From a virus, in the IMG/VR virus record IMGVR_UViG_3300040751_002419, positions 1 through 24,009 of that record: a DNA stretch of 24,009 nt. One strand, written 5' to 3'. The position numbers and the translations under genes are program-made. The notes beneath the pieces were generated by a model. That model ran no database searches. It was not told the DNA's origin and worked only from the letters and a program-made list of their open reading frames with translations. Positions 8,172 through 15,196 of this stretch are shown here, piece after piece (within the stretch, counting starts at the first letter, position 1; every line of letters starts with the position of its first letter).

Positions 8172-9161
8172 TTATAGATCGTAAATGATGTTCTCTGCGT
8201 CCCAAATTCCACCAGTATACCCAGTCGCGCCAATAGGAACGTGGAACTCTGCAATATTACAAAGAAGAAATACCATATTACCGTGCGATGGCGCAACTTG
8301 TGCGAAACAATCAACACGCGAAAGGGATGTGCAGTTGAAAAACGCCATCTCGCCCAAATAAGACATAGAACTACCAATAGTTACCTTTGTAATATCGTCA
8401 ATAGCTGAAAAGGATGCCTCCCCAATCGATGTGACAAGATCTGGTATAATCAACTCACCTGTAATCCCGTTACACCCTCGGAATGCCTCATTACCAATAG
8501 TTTCGGTCAAACTACCAAGTGTGATACTGGTTAACCCAGCGTTGTTTTGGAACATGTGGTCTGGGATTATCGTCATATTATCTGGAAGAACTAAACCACC
8601 AGTGAGGCCACACGCGCTAAATGCGCCTATACCATAAGAAACATTTGTATTTGGTAGCGTCAACCCCCCACCCAAATTACAACCAACGAATACATAATCA
8701 CCAACCTCTGTGATCGATCTAGGTAACACTAGCTGCTGCGAACGTAAATTGATACAATTTTCAAATGCCCTCTCTCCTATGGTTTCGACGTATCTAGGTA
8801 GTCTAAGCTGGTCTTCATAGAATGCATCACACAATCTGAACGCAAATGCGCCGATGGATGCGATACTGTCGGGTAGCGTCAATGGTGAAAATCCATTGGT
8901 TACCCTAAATAATCCATCAAATGCGTTATCATTTATTGTCCTTACTTTATTTCCAATATATAGTTTGAGTGGGGTTGTAGTTCCCTCATACACAGATGGT
9001 ATGTTATCATAGTCATACCATGATATATCACCCAATGTATCGATTATACTAGTAAACTGCACACCATCTACACCCACACCCATTGCTACTCGCAGTTGTG
9101 CTTGTTCTTCTGCTGTTGGTGGTGTTCCTGTTGGGGTGTTCCCTAAATCTATATTGCTCAT
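8172..9161 (-). CDS. BspA-like leucine-rich-repeat protein, candidate receptor-binding protein
   Basis: 329 residues. The N-terminus has the motif G-T-P-P-T-A-E-E-Q-A-Q-L-R (about 12-24), which I recognise from phage tail-fibre subunits. From about residue 70 to 300 there are at least eight copies of the LRR_5 (BspA-type) repeat, with the I-G-x-x-A-F-x-x-C and L-x-L-P-x-x-[IV]-x-x-[IV] pattern. LRR_5 proteins are surface adhesins in bacteria and protists; on a phage the natural reading is a tail fibre or tip contacting the host. The adjacent DUF4376 chaperone-like gene supports this. There is no late box directly upstream, so it is probably read from 9831-9838. Composition is GC-richer than the flanks, consistent with exchange between phages. 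Confidence 0.8.
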   Translation of the reverse strand: MSNIDLGNTPTGTPPTAEEQAQLRVAMGVGVDGVQFTSIIDTLGDISWYDYDNIPSVYEGTTTPLKLYIGNKVRTINDNAFDGLFRVTNGFSPLTLPDSIASIGAFAFRLCDAFYEDQLRLPRYVETIGERAFENCINLRSQQLVLPRSITEVGDYVFVGCNLGGGLTLPNTNVSYGIGAFSACGLTGGLVLPDNMTIIPDHMFQNNAGLTSITLGSLTETIGNEAFRGCNGITGELIIPDLVTSIGEASFSAIDDITKVTIGSSMSYLGEMAFFNCTSLSRVDCFAQVAPSHGNMVFLLCNIAEFHVPIGATGYTGGIWDAENIIYDL

Positions 9162-9182
9162 ATTATTTTGTTATTTTAAATT

Positions 9183-9329
9183 TTAATTATATACTAAATA
9201 GTTTCCATTGTATTGTATCGGCTCACCATTATATAGTATAGCATTATCGGGTAAGCCGTTAATTATAGGTGATATACCTATCTTAATTGCCCCAAGTTGT
9301 CTTACAGGAAATGGAAAGTGGTTAATCAT
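9183..9329 (-). CDS. Small virion-like peptide, 48 residues
   Basis: A start at 9329, two bases after the preceding stop, gives 48 residues. A longer start at 9395 would run back into the upstream gene in another frame and is less likely. The C-terminus N-A-I-L-Y-N-G-E-P-I-Q-Y-N-G-N-Y-L-V-Y-N is a repetitive Y-N-G beta pattern seen at the ends of phage fibre or adaptor proteins. Position between two virion-like genes in one transcript supports a structural role; its exact function is unknown. Confidence 0.65.
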   Translation of the reverse strand: MINHFPFPVRQLGAIKIGISPIINGLPDNAILYNGEPIQYNGNYLVYN

Positions 9330-9331
9330 AA

Positions 9332-9802
9332 TTATGCGATGTATGCACCAATAACGTAAAGTTTTTCGCCACCAGCAGCACCGATAACATACCATTCTGA
9401 TAAGTCATCTGATGATACTGTCATTGTAGGATTAGATGCTTTTAAGATAGTTCCAGTTGTTGTTGAAACACCAGCAGCACCAACATAAACAACATCAGTA
9501 GTATCTGGATCGATAGTTAGTGTTACCCAACCCTTTTTAGCATTGGCTGTGATTTGGGCAGCACTGGTTGTAACGTCAACTTGTGCATTAAATGGTGTAT
9601 CTTGATATGCAGTATTGTCTAATATAGAACCACTTGATAGTGATGGTGAACTTGAAACATCAGATGCCGAATATGTTAGTTGAGCGTATACCCCATTTGG
9701 GTAACTCGCTTCAAGAGGGGTTCCAGTTGTATCTAACAAAATTACATTAGATGAACGGGGATTTGGTGTTTCAATTGCATTTTTGTTGATGATATCTGTC
9801 AT
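9332..9802 (-). CDS. Small beta-rich virion-type protein, 156 residues
   Basis: The protein is rich in Ser, Thr, Ala, Val and Gly and is predicted almost entirely beta, with no signal peptide, membrane helix or catalytic motif that I recognise. The last 50 residues (Y-V-G-A-A-G-V-S and W-Y-V-I-G-A-A-G-G-E-K-L) look like a compact beta-sandwich of the kind found in decoration or fibre-associated proteins. It is first in the minus-strand unit leading to the LRR fibre candidate. Two late boxes precede it: one overlapping the ATG itself (9802-9809) and one 28 bases upstream (9831-9838); only the second can produce an mRNA containing the ATG. A virion surface role is inference. Confidence 0.75.
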   Translation of the reverse strand: MTDIINKNAIETPNPRSSNVILLDTTGTPLEASYPNGVYAQLTYSASDVSSSPSLSSGSILDNTAYQDTPFNAQVDVTTSAAQITANAKKGWVTLTIDPDTTDVVYVGAAGVSTTTGTILKASNPTMTVSSDDLSEWYVIGAAGGEKLYVIGAYIA

Positions 9803-9805
9803 ATT

Positions 9806-9813
9806 TATAAATA
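9806..9813 (+). promoter_or_regulatory. Late promoter TATAAATA for the papain-like gene
   Basis: Exact box on the plus strand, 29 bases before the ATG at 9843. It lies inside the leader of the divergent minus-strand gene. Confidence 0.78.
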
Positions 9814-9830
9814 ATTTAAATTGTTTTAAT

Positions 9831-9838
9831 TATTTATA
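9831..9838 (-). promoter_or_regulatory. Late promoter TATAAATA for the 9332-9802 gene and followers
   Basis: Exact box on the minus strand followed by ATTAAAAC, 28 bases before the ATG at 9802. With 9806-9813 it forms an 11-bp inverted repeat (TATAAATAATT) separated by 11 bases. Confidence 0.8.
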
Positions 9839-9842
9839 AAAA

Positions 9843-10565
9843 ATGAACCTAAAAGAAACCAAACTAAAAAACAACGTAATCACCCAAGATATACGCTTAG
9901 ATCGAATTGAGGATTTTGATCCACGCAGTAAATCTTTCCCAATTTCGGATATTCAAAAATCTAAAAAACTTAGATCATATACATGGAGATGTGAAGAATG
10001 GTTTGATCAAGAAGCTGAAGGAAAATGTGTCGGCTACGCACTTGGTCATGAGTTATGTGCTAGACCAAGTGAAGTTCTTGGATTGACTAACCAGTTTTTA
10101 ACACAAAAAATTTATTGGGAAGCACAAAAAATTGACCCTTGGGTTGGTGGGGCATATCCAAATGCCGAAAGATTTTATGAGGGTACTTCATTATTAGCTG
10201 GGATTAAGATCGTTAAACAATTAGGGTTTATTAAATCATATAGATGGGCATTTTCTATTGAAGAAACATTATATGGTCTTGGACATAATGGCCCTGCCGT
10301 ATTGGGTATCCCTTGGTTCTACGACATGTATTTTCCAGATTCTAATGGATTTATTAAACCAACTGGACGACGTGTAGGTGGACACGCCATCCTAGCTAGA
10401 GCTATCAACGTTAAGGAAGGGTATGTGACACTACGTAATTCTTGGGGACAAGATTGGGGTAAAAACGGGGACTGTTACATTACATTTGATGATTTAGAAC
10501 AGGTTCTAAATCAAAATGGTGAATGTGCATTCCTGTTAAACCGAACAATAAACCCTAACAAATAG
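9843..10565 (+). CDS. Papain-like (C1A) cysteine protease
   Basis: 240 residues with the complete papain catalytic set in order: Gln56 (oxyanion hole) in DQEAEGKCVGYA, nucleophile Cys62, His181 in VGGHAILARA, and Asn199 in the diagnostic N-S-W-G (199-202) followed by W-G-x-x-G. There is no signal peptide and no long inhibitory prosegment, so if active it would fold active in the cytoplasm or as part of the virion. It is a lone plus-strand gene with its own exact late promoter, so it is made with structural proteins. Roles that fit are processing of virion proteins, degradation of host factors at lysis, or injection with the particle; the sequence does not decide. It converges on the DUF1289 gene and overlaps it by 11 bases. 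Confidence 0.88.
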   Translation: MNLKETKLKNNVITQDIRLDRIEDFDPRSKSFPISDIQKSKKLRSYTWRCEEWFDQEAEGKCVGYALGHELCARPSEVLGLTNQFLTQKIYWEAQKIDPWVGGAYPNAERFYEGTSLLAGIKIVKQLGFIKSYRWAFSIEETLYGLGHNGPAVLGIPWFYDMYFPDSNGFIKPTGRRVGGHAILARAINVKEGYVTLRNSWGQDWGKNGDCYITFDDLEQVLNQNGECAFLLNRTINPNK

Positions 10566-10580
10566 AATCATTTATTGTTC
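10543..10580. repeat. Inverted repeat at convergent gene ends
   Basis: GAACAATAAA / TTTATTGTTC, 10 bp perfect with an 18-base loop, spanning the ends of the papain-like and DUF1289 genes. The stem is A/T-rich and neither side has a clear T-run, so it may be a weak bidirectional terminator or chance. Confidence 0.4.
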
Positions 10581-10788
10581 TCAACCTTGAGAATTTAGGA
10601 AAACTATCTTGTTTAATATTATAAGTTGTTTTCGAATTTAATATACGCTGTTTCTCAGATTGCGTATACTCAGCCCAATTAATTATCTGATCAAGTGTTC
10701 TCCAACACCCCATACAATAATGTTCGATTGGATTTAATTTACATTTACCTACACAACATGTAGGTGTTTTGTCTATTATATTATTCAT
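10555..10788 (-). CDS. DUF1289-family small cysteine protein, 77 residues
   Basis: The start at 10788 shares one base with the ribonucleotide reductase stop (TAATG), indicating translational coupling; a longer start would overlap that gene deeply. The sequence has C11, C12, C16, C25 and C28 followed by W-R-T-L-D-Q-I-x-x-W, which is the DUF1289 pattern (C-x(3)-C, C-x-G-C-x-R-T-L-x-E-I-x-x-W). The cysteines suggest a metal or Fe-S site, but no function is established to my knowledge. Coupling to a cysteine-dependent reductase makes a redox or assembly partner conceivable, which is speculation. Confidence 0.78.
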   Translation of the reverse strand: MNNIIDKTPTCCVGKCKLNPIEHYCMGCWRTLDQIINWAEYTQSEKQRILNSKTTYNIKQDSFPKFSRLRTINDSIC

Positions 10789-13355
10789 TATGAGCATTTT
10801 GACCAACCGCATGATGGGCAAGAAACACACCCACTTTGGTAACTTAATTCTTCACTTCCACAATCTGGACAAGTTTGACCAGTTACTTTTTGACCATCTT
10901 TAATGTATTTTTTCAATACTCTAGCGACAGCACTAGGTAAACTAAACATATCATTGGTAGATTTTTGCATTTGTTCTACAACAAATTCAATAGGAATACC
11001 GTGACGTAGCATTGTAGATGCCATTCTAAAAATAGTTTGCTCTTGGGGGGTAAAATGCTTAGAAAAATCATCAATTTCATCCGATCTTCCATCAATATCT
11101 AAACCATATTGTCCTTTTTTATGTTTGATAAGCTTACCCGAACATGTTTGCTTGACACCAAATCCGTTTGCTTTGCCCCCAAATACCTCATATGGTTGAT
11201 CATTTAGCAAACCAACAGCTACAATATATTTTTCACCTTTAGCTAAAGCTAAATGGATATCAGCATCTAACACTTTGGGTCTTTTTGGTGCTTGATCAGT
11301 ATGTAATTTAATTTCTTTTTTAGCGTCATCTTTAACTAAAACACCTGTTCTACAATTATCTCGGTAAATTGTTTGGCCTTTTAGTCCCATTTTCCATGAA
11401 GTTATATAGATATCATAAACAGATTCTTCTGTAACATCTTCGGGAAGATTTAATGTTGTTGATATCGCAGATGTTGTATATTTTTGCAATATAGATTGCA
11501 TTTCAACTCGTTTAATCCAATTAATGTTATTTGCGGTTGATCCATGATAAGCAGTTGTTTTGACAAATTCATCGATAACTTTAGAGTCAGTTATATCTAA
11601 CTTTTGTTTTAACATTTGTTCTTTAATTTTTGGATGTAGGATTGGATATCTCATCCAAGAATCTCCACTATCATCAACAAAATCAACTCTTTTATCTTTA
11701 TCGTTCGGATTAATTTTAACATTTCTCAAAAAATATGGTAAAAATAATGGTTCACACCCAGAAGTTGTCTGCGTTTCAATAGACACTGAGCCAGCAGGAG
11801 CAATTGTTGACCAATTAACGTTTCTACGACCATATTTAATCATTCGTTTGGTTTCTTCTGGAAATTCTTCCAACATCATTTTGAAGAATGAATTACCACC
11901 TTCACCATTAGGAAATTCTAAATTAGTATCAAACCCACAAAATGATCCAAAAAGTATAGCCAAGTCAATAGATGCATCTATTTCTGCTTTCATTTTTTGG
12001 CGCATAACTTTATCAGTTGTTTTTAATGCATCTTCTGAATCGTATTTCAAATTACATGCTGCGAGCATATCACCTAAACCTGTAATACCGCATCCAACGC
12101 GACGACCAGATTCAGCCATGTCCTTAACAACATACCAAATATCCATTTCAATTTGTTTTTCGTTGTCTGGGATATTATCAGATTTAATTTTTTCAATAAT
12201 TCTATCAATATATTTAATTTCCAAGTCAACTAAAATATCACCTAAAATCAATTGAATATAAGACACTTCATAAAGTTTATCAAAATCAATTTCAGCAGTA
12301 TCTTCAAATGGGTTATTAACGAATGAATATAAGTTTTCTAAAATCAATCTACAAGTATCACCAACGGCCATTGGTTGCTCACCACACGCATTTGTCCCAT
12401 CAACCCTGTATTTATCATATACACACGCTGGATCATAGTCTAACATTCTATCCCAAAAGAAAACACCTGGTTCGGCATTATCTCTAGCGCACTTCACGGT
12501 TTTATTGAATATATCTCTAGCTTTAGATTTCTTAACAAATTCATTTTTACCAACTTCTGTTAGTATTCCAAAATCTAAATCCGAATAATCCTCTTTAAGT
12601 TCTAAATTAGTTGGGAATCTATGAATGAATGTTTTATCATTGACAACTGAACTCATAAATTCGTCTGTATATTTAACCGATACGTTAGCCCCTGTAACTT
12701 TTGTGGAGTCTGATTTAATAGTAATAAAATGCTCAACATCTGGATGAGTTGCTTCGATATCTATTAAACAAGCACCTCTACGGCCATTTTGTGCAACCTC
12801 TCTTGTTGAAAAGGAGTATCTATGCATAAATGAAACTGAGCCTGTTGATGTTTGTGCTGCATTACTTACACTCGCTTCTTCTGGTCTTAGGTTTGATATA
12901 CCCAACCCATATCCGCAACCTCTTTTTGCAACTGATACCAAACAAGTATCACTATACATAATTGATGAATAACTATCTTTGGGTGGGGGGAGTCTTAGGC
13001 AATTGCTCAGACTTCTATATGAATCATATACCCCAAGTCCTGCCATAACTCGACCCTGTGGAACAATATATTTAAATTTATCAAAATAATTGAATATATA
13101 ATCATCTAATTGTGATTCAGATAATGACGATAATTTTTCAAAAAAATCTTTACCGTGATCAGATAAATTTTCTAATCCTAATGTTTTATTTTTTAATTTA
13201 TTTGATAACTCTCTGGAAAATTCACCAGAAAGTCTCCTATGCATTTGATCTGGTGATTCTTCATCTCCGTTTTTGTATTTTCCTAAAAATACGTTTGCTG
13301 CTAATTCGTCTCCATTGAAATACTCTTTACTTTTTTCAAATGCTTTACTGCTCAT
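10788..13355 (-). CDS. nrdJ: Class II (adenosylcobalamin-dependent) ribonucleotide reductase
   Basis: 855 residues. It converts ribonucleotides to deoxyribonucleotides for phage DNA synthesis, using B12 to generate the thiyl radical, and so needs no oxygen and no separate radical subunit. Key sites are Cys119 (SNCLRL) and Cys335 (DTCRL) as the likely redox pair, and Cys324 with Glu326 in TNACGEQPM as the radical site. Further family motifs are A-P-A-G-S-V-S-I-E-T-Q-T-T-S-G-C-E-P and L-K-G-Q-T-I-Y-R-D-N. A TSCPD-type region near 700-790 and a C-terminal Cys-rich tail (T-C-P-D-C-G ... C-P-S-C-G-W-S-K-C) are typical of NrdJ. T4 itself uses class I NrdA/NrdB. A consensus sigma70-like promoter lies just upstream, so expression is probably early. 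Confidence 0.95.
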   Translation of the reverse strand: MSSKAFEKSKEYFNGDELAANVFLGKYKNGDEESPDQMHRRLSGEFSRELSNKLKNKTLGLENLSDHGKDFFEKLSSLSESQLDDYIFNYFDKFKYIVPQGRVMAGLGVYDSYRSLSNCLRLPPPKDSYSSIMYSDTCLVSVAKRGCGYGLGISNLRPEEASVSNAAQTSTGSVSFMHRYSFSTREVAQNGRRGACLIDIEATHPDVEHFITIKSDSTKVTGANVSVKYTDEFMSSVVNDKTFIHRFPTNLELKEDYSDLDFGILTEVGKNEFVKKSKARDIFNKTVKCARDNAEPGVFFWDRMLDYDPACVYDKYRVDGTNACGEQPMAVGDTCRLILENLYSFVNNPFEDTAEIDFDKLYEVSYIQLILGDILVDLEIKYIDRIIEKIKSDNIPDNEKQIEMDIWYVVKDMAESGRRVGCGITGLGDMLAACNLKYDSEDALKTTDKVMRQKMKAEIDASIDLAILFGSFCGFDTNLEFPNGEGGNSFFKMMLEEFPEETKRMIKYGRRNVNWSTIAPAGSVSIETQTTSGCEPLFLPYFLRNVKINPNDKDKRVDFVDDSGDSWMRYPILHPKIKEQMLKQKLDITDSKVIDEFVKTTAYHGSTANNINWIKRVEMQSILQKYTTSAISTTLNLPEDVTEESVYDIYITSWKMGLKGQTIYRDNCRTGVLVKDDAKKEIKLHTDQAPKRPKVLDADIHLALAKGEKYIVAVGLLNDQPYEVFGGKANGFGVKQTCSGKLIKHKKGQYGLDIDGRSDEIDDFSKHFTPQEQTIFRMASTMLRHGIPIEFVVEQMQKSTNDMFSLPSAVARVLKKYIKDGQKVTGQTCPDCGSEELSYQSGCVSCPSCGWSKCS

Positions 13356-13391
13356 ATTGTTATTTATTTTTATAATTTAAGTTAAATGTTA

Positions 13392-13419
13392 ATTATAACT
13401 GATACCAACTAATTGTCAA
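13392..13419 (-). promoter_or_regulatory. Consensus sigma70-like promoter for the reductase gene
   Basis: TTGACA (13414-13419), 16-base spacer, TATAAT (13392-13397) on the minus strand: both hexamers are perfect. The predicted leader is about 30 bases, A-rich and without a Shine-Dalgarno site. It implies early transcription by the host polymerase. Confidence 0.8.
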
Positions 13420-13444
13420 TATAGTTATTACCCTTTGGTTTAAT

Positions 13445-13452
13445 TATTTATC
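13445..13452 (-). promoter_or_regulatory. Possible late box (GATAAATA) upstream of the reductase
   Basis: GATAAATAATTAAACC differs from the late consensus by one base and keeps the downstream AATTAAA context, 89 bases before the reductase ATG. It could give a second, late transcript of the reductase or be a relic. Confidence 0.35.
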
Positions 13453-13480
13453 CCCCCACCGACTATTCCATAACCCATTC

Positions 13481-13520
13481 ATAAAAAAGCAGTTATGAAT
13501 CACTAAATCCATAACTGCTT
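13481..13520 (-). terminator. Intrinsic terminator of the repeat-protein gene
   Basis: AAGCAGTTATG / CATAACTGCTT, 11-bp perfect stem with a 12-base loop, followed on the minus strand by a run of six Ts. It lies about 50 bases after the stop at 13568 and separates that late gene from the reductase unit. Confidence 0.82.
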
Positions 13521-13567
13521 GATAATTATAATGTTATATTATCTGCGGAATTTATTAATTTATTAAA

Positions 13568-13900
13568 TTAATAGCCAAGTAATCTACGTCTACGTTTATT
13601 TCGCCCAGAATTAGATACTGTAGGTTCAACTGTCGGTTCAACTGTCGGTTCATCTGTCGGTTCAACTGTCGGTTCAACTGTTGGTTCAACTGTCGGTTCA
13701 ACTGTCGGTTCAACTGTCGGTTCAACTGTTGGTTCAACTGTCGGTTCAACATCAACCATTATAGGTTTTTTGCCCACAAGCCCATGTTCGGTCGTACTTT
13801 TAGCTCTTGTACTTTTAGCTCTTGTAGTTTTAGCTTTTGTAGTTTTAGCTTTTGTAGTTTTAGCTTTTGTAGTTTTAGTTGTTGTTTTTTTTCTAGCCAT
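13568..13900 (-). CDS. Low-complexity basic/acidic repeat protein, 110 residues
   Basis: Three compositional blocks are visible. Residues 1-38 are strongly basic, with 5-residue repeats of the form K-T-T-K-A, like histone-H1 tails. Residues about 50-93 are eleven E-P-T-V-type tetrads (one D-E-P-T variant), acidic and proline-rich. The last 13 residues are basic (G-R-N-K-R-R-R-R). An exact late promoter (13915-13922) and a strong terminator (13481-13520) make it a single-gene late unit. The basic ends suggest nucleic acid or capsid binding joined by an extended linker, which is inference; I know no family for it. An overlapping minus-strand frame (13555-13755) is only the repeat read out of frame. 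Confidence 0.78.
   Translation of the reverse strand: MARKKTTTKTTKAKTTKAKTTKAKTTRAKSTRAKSTTEHGLVGKKPIMVDVEPTVEPTVEPTVEPTVEPTVEPTVEPTVEPTDEPTVEPTVEPTVSNSGRNKRRRRLLGY
13623..13754 (-). repeat. 12-bp tandem repeat, about 11 units
   Basis: Near-identical 12-base units GGTTCAACTGTC (plus strand), with variants ending TT and one GGTTCATCTGTC. They encode the E-P-T-V tetrads. The variants are synonymous or nearly so (V/V, one V to D), and copy changes stay in frame. Confidence 0.92.
13792..13881 (-). repeat. 15-bp tandem repeat, about 6 units
   Basis: Units of the form TTTTGTAGTTTTAGC on the plus strand, encoding the K-A-K-T-T repeats at the N-terminus of the same protein. Units nearer the centre have drifted to Arg/Ser codons. 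Confidence 0.88.
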
Positions 13901-13914
13901 AATATTTTTTTAAT

Positions 13915-13922
13915 TATTTATA
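13915..13922 (-). promoter_or_regulatory. Late promoter TATAAATA for the repeat protein
   Basis: Exact box followed by ATTAAAAAAA, 14 bases before the ATG at 13900, placed between it and the stop of the 409-residue gene. Confidence 0.83.
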
Positions 13923-13925
13923 CTT

Positions 13926-15155
13926 TTAAATTAATTTTGCAAGCATTCTACGCTGTGTTACCCCACCCTCTTTAAAATGACCATCCTTACCCCATTCAAT
14001 AATTTCCCTTTTAACTTCATCCCATTCAACTTTATTTTTGATAATATTAAGGTATTTATTAACTTGATATTCTGAAAAATTAATATCTTCGGTAATCCAT
14101 TTTTGTATTGATTGCGACCCATTAATTAAAAGTTTATACCTAGTAAGATAATTAAAATACTCTTTAACATCTTCACTATTTGGCTCTCTATTCTCTAACC
14201 AATATAATAAAAATCGTTTTCGTTTCATATCTCGTAAATTTTCTTTGCGACCATATGATATATGATATTCATACCATTTCTTAGTTTCTTCGAGAATCAT
14301 ATCAGTATTAATATATTCACCAGTAATTTTATAGGAATCTTTTAATACTTGTTCAATTGTGTTATTATTAATATGTTTTCGTATAGTTAATTTATTCATA
14401 TGGTTTATATTGAGATATTGTATGGTATTTACATCATCATTATCATATACTAGATCATTCGGAAAGGAAAAATTAACTATAATATCATCACTCTGTAATT
14501 TAGGTGCTAGATATTTTTCATTATAGTTAATATCTATCCACTCTTTCAAAAATTGTAGAGTTTCTTTTGGGAATAACCCATAAGGTGTTGTTGATGGATG
14601 TAGCCAATAATCACCAGAATCGTAGTCATAGTATGGGATAATGAAACAACGCCCTAGAATGTTGGTTTTTGTTGAAGAGACGAGGTATGCAATCATACAA
14701 CTATTAGCTATAATCATATCATGTATACATTCCTTATTAAAACCATCTTCAAAATTCAAACAACTATCCCAATCTTGATTCAATGATGCACATGCGATAT
14801 CATATGGGTGACGCGATATTACCAATTTAAATTTCTGCCTATATACACAATCCCTAAAATGATTTGAAATATATTTGTTGTTTTTTACAACCTTCCCGAT
14901 TTTGTATATATTCTTATCATCTTTTTTTGTAGCATACCCACCTACATAATCAGATATCTTATAACCATTATCATTCAAATAGTTAAAAACTAATTTATAT
15001 GAATCGCTATTAGAATAATCTAAATTATTAATAGATATCTCAAATCTATCTTTACCATTTGGGAATAGTTCTGAAAAATTATTTTTATATAATCCTCGAC
15101 TAAATTTAATCGCCTTCTTAAATACTCTCTTTTGTTCACCTGTTAGAATTTTCAT
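13926..15155 (-). CDS. Unknown protein, 409 residues, with HPYDI...WDSC motif
   Basis: The protein is soluble, Asn/Lys/Tyr-rich, with no signal peptide or membrane helix. The clearest landmark is S-R-H-P-Y-D-I-A-C-A-S-L-N-Q-D-W-D-S-C (about residues 113-131). It resembles a [DH]-P-[YW]-D-I-x-x-x-S-x-x-x-x-W-x-S-C pattern I have seen in uncharacterised phage proteins, but I cannot name the family or role. The C-terminal third is helical and charged, with several W-x-x-E segments. A TTGACA-type promoter may lie just upstream at 15169-15196, so expression could be early. It follows the small-gene operon and ends directly before the late box of the repeat protein. Confidence 0.75.
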   Translation of the reverse strand: MKILTGEQKRVFKKAIKFSRGLYKNNFSELFPNGKDRFEISINNLDYSNSDSYKLVFNYLNDNGYKISDYVGGYATKKDDKNIYKIGKVVKNNKYISNHFRDCVYRQKFKLVISRHPYDIACASLNQDWDSCLNFEDGFNKECIHDMIIANSCMIAYLVSSTKTNILGRCFIIPYYDYDSGDYWLHPSTTPYGLFPKETLQFLKEWIDINYNEKYLAPKLQSDDIIVNFSFPNDLVYDNDDVNTIQYLNINHMNKLTIRKHINNNTIEQVLKDSYKITGEYINTDMILEETKKWYEYHISYGRKENLRDMKRKRFLLYWLENREPNSEDVKEYFNYLTRYKLLINGSQSIQKWITEDINFSEYQVNKYLNIIKNKVEWDEVKREIIEWGKDGHFKEGGVTQRRMLAKLI

Positions 15156-15168
15156 AAGTTAAAACCCT

Positions 15169-15196
15169 ATGATGTGGGAGACATATCAAATGTCAA
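15169..15196 (-). promoter_or_regulatory. Possible sigma70-like promoter for the 409-residue gene
   Basis: TTGACA (15191-15196), 16-base spacer, CATCAT (15169-15174). The -35 is perfect but the -10 matches only four of six positions, so the call is weak. The -35 overlaps the stop of the preceding gene. Confidence 0.4.

Noticed and set aside
11560-12255. 231-residue plus-strand open frame
   Set aside because: It lies wholly antisense to the conserved core of the ribonucleotide reductase, with no promoter or recognisable domain; it is a shadow.
13458-13490. Possible 12-codon Trp-containing leader peptide on the minus strand before the reductase
   Set aside because: It ends in the late-like box, lies upstream of the sigma70-type promoter and would not be on the main reductase transcript; too short to support.
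13623-13754. CRISPR-like array
   Set aside because: The 12-bp units are contiguous with no spacers and translate to E-P-T-V tetrads in an open frame with a late promoter; it is a coding tandem repeat.
13555-13755. 66-residue minus-strand frame rich in Q-L-N-R repeats
   Set aside because: It is the 12-bp repeat read in another frame; the 110-residue frame has the late promoter and a balanced start.
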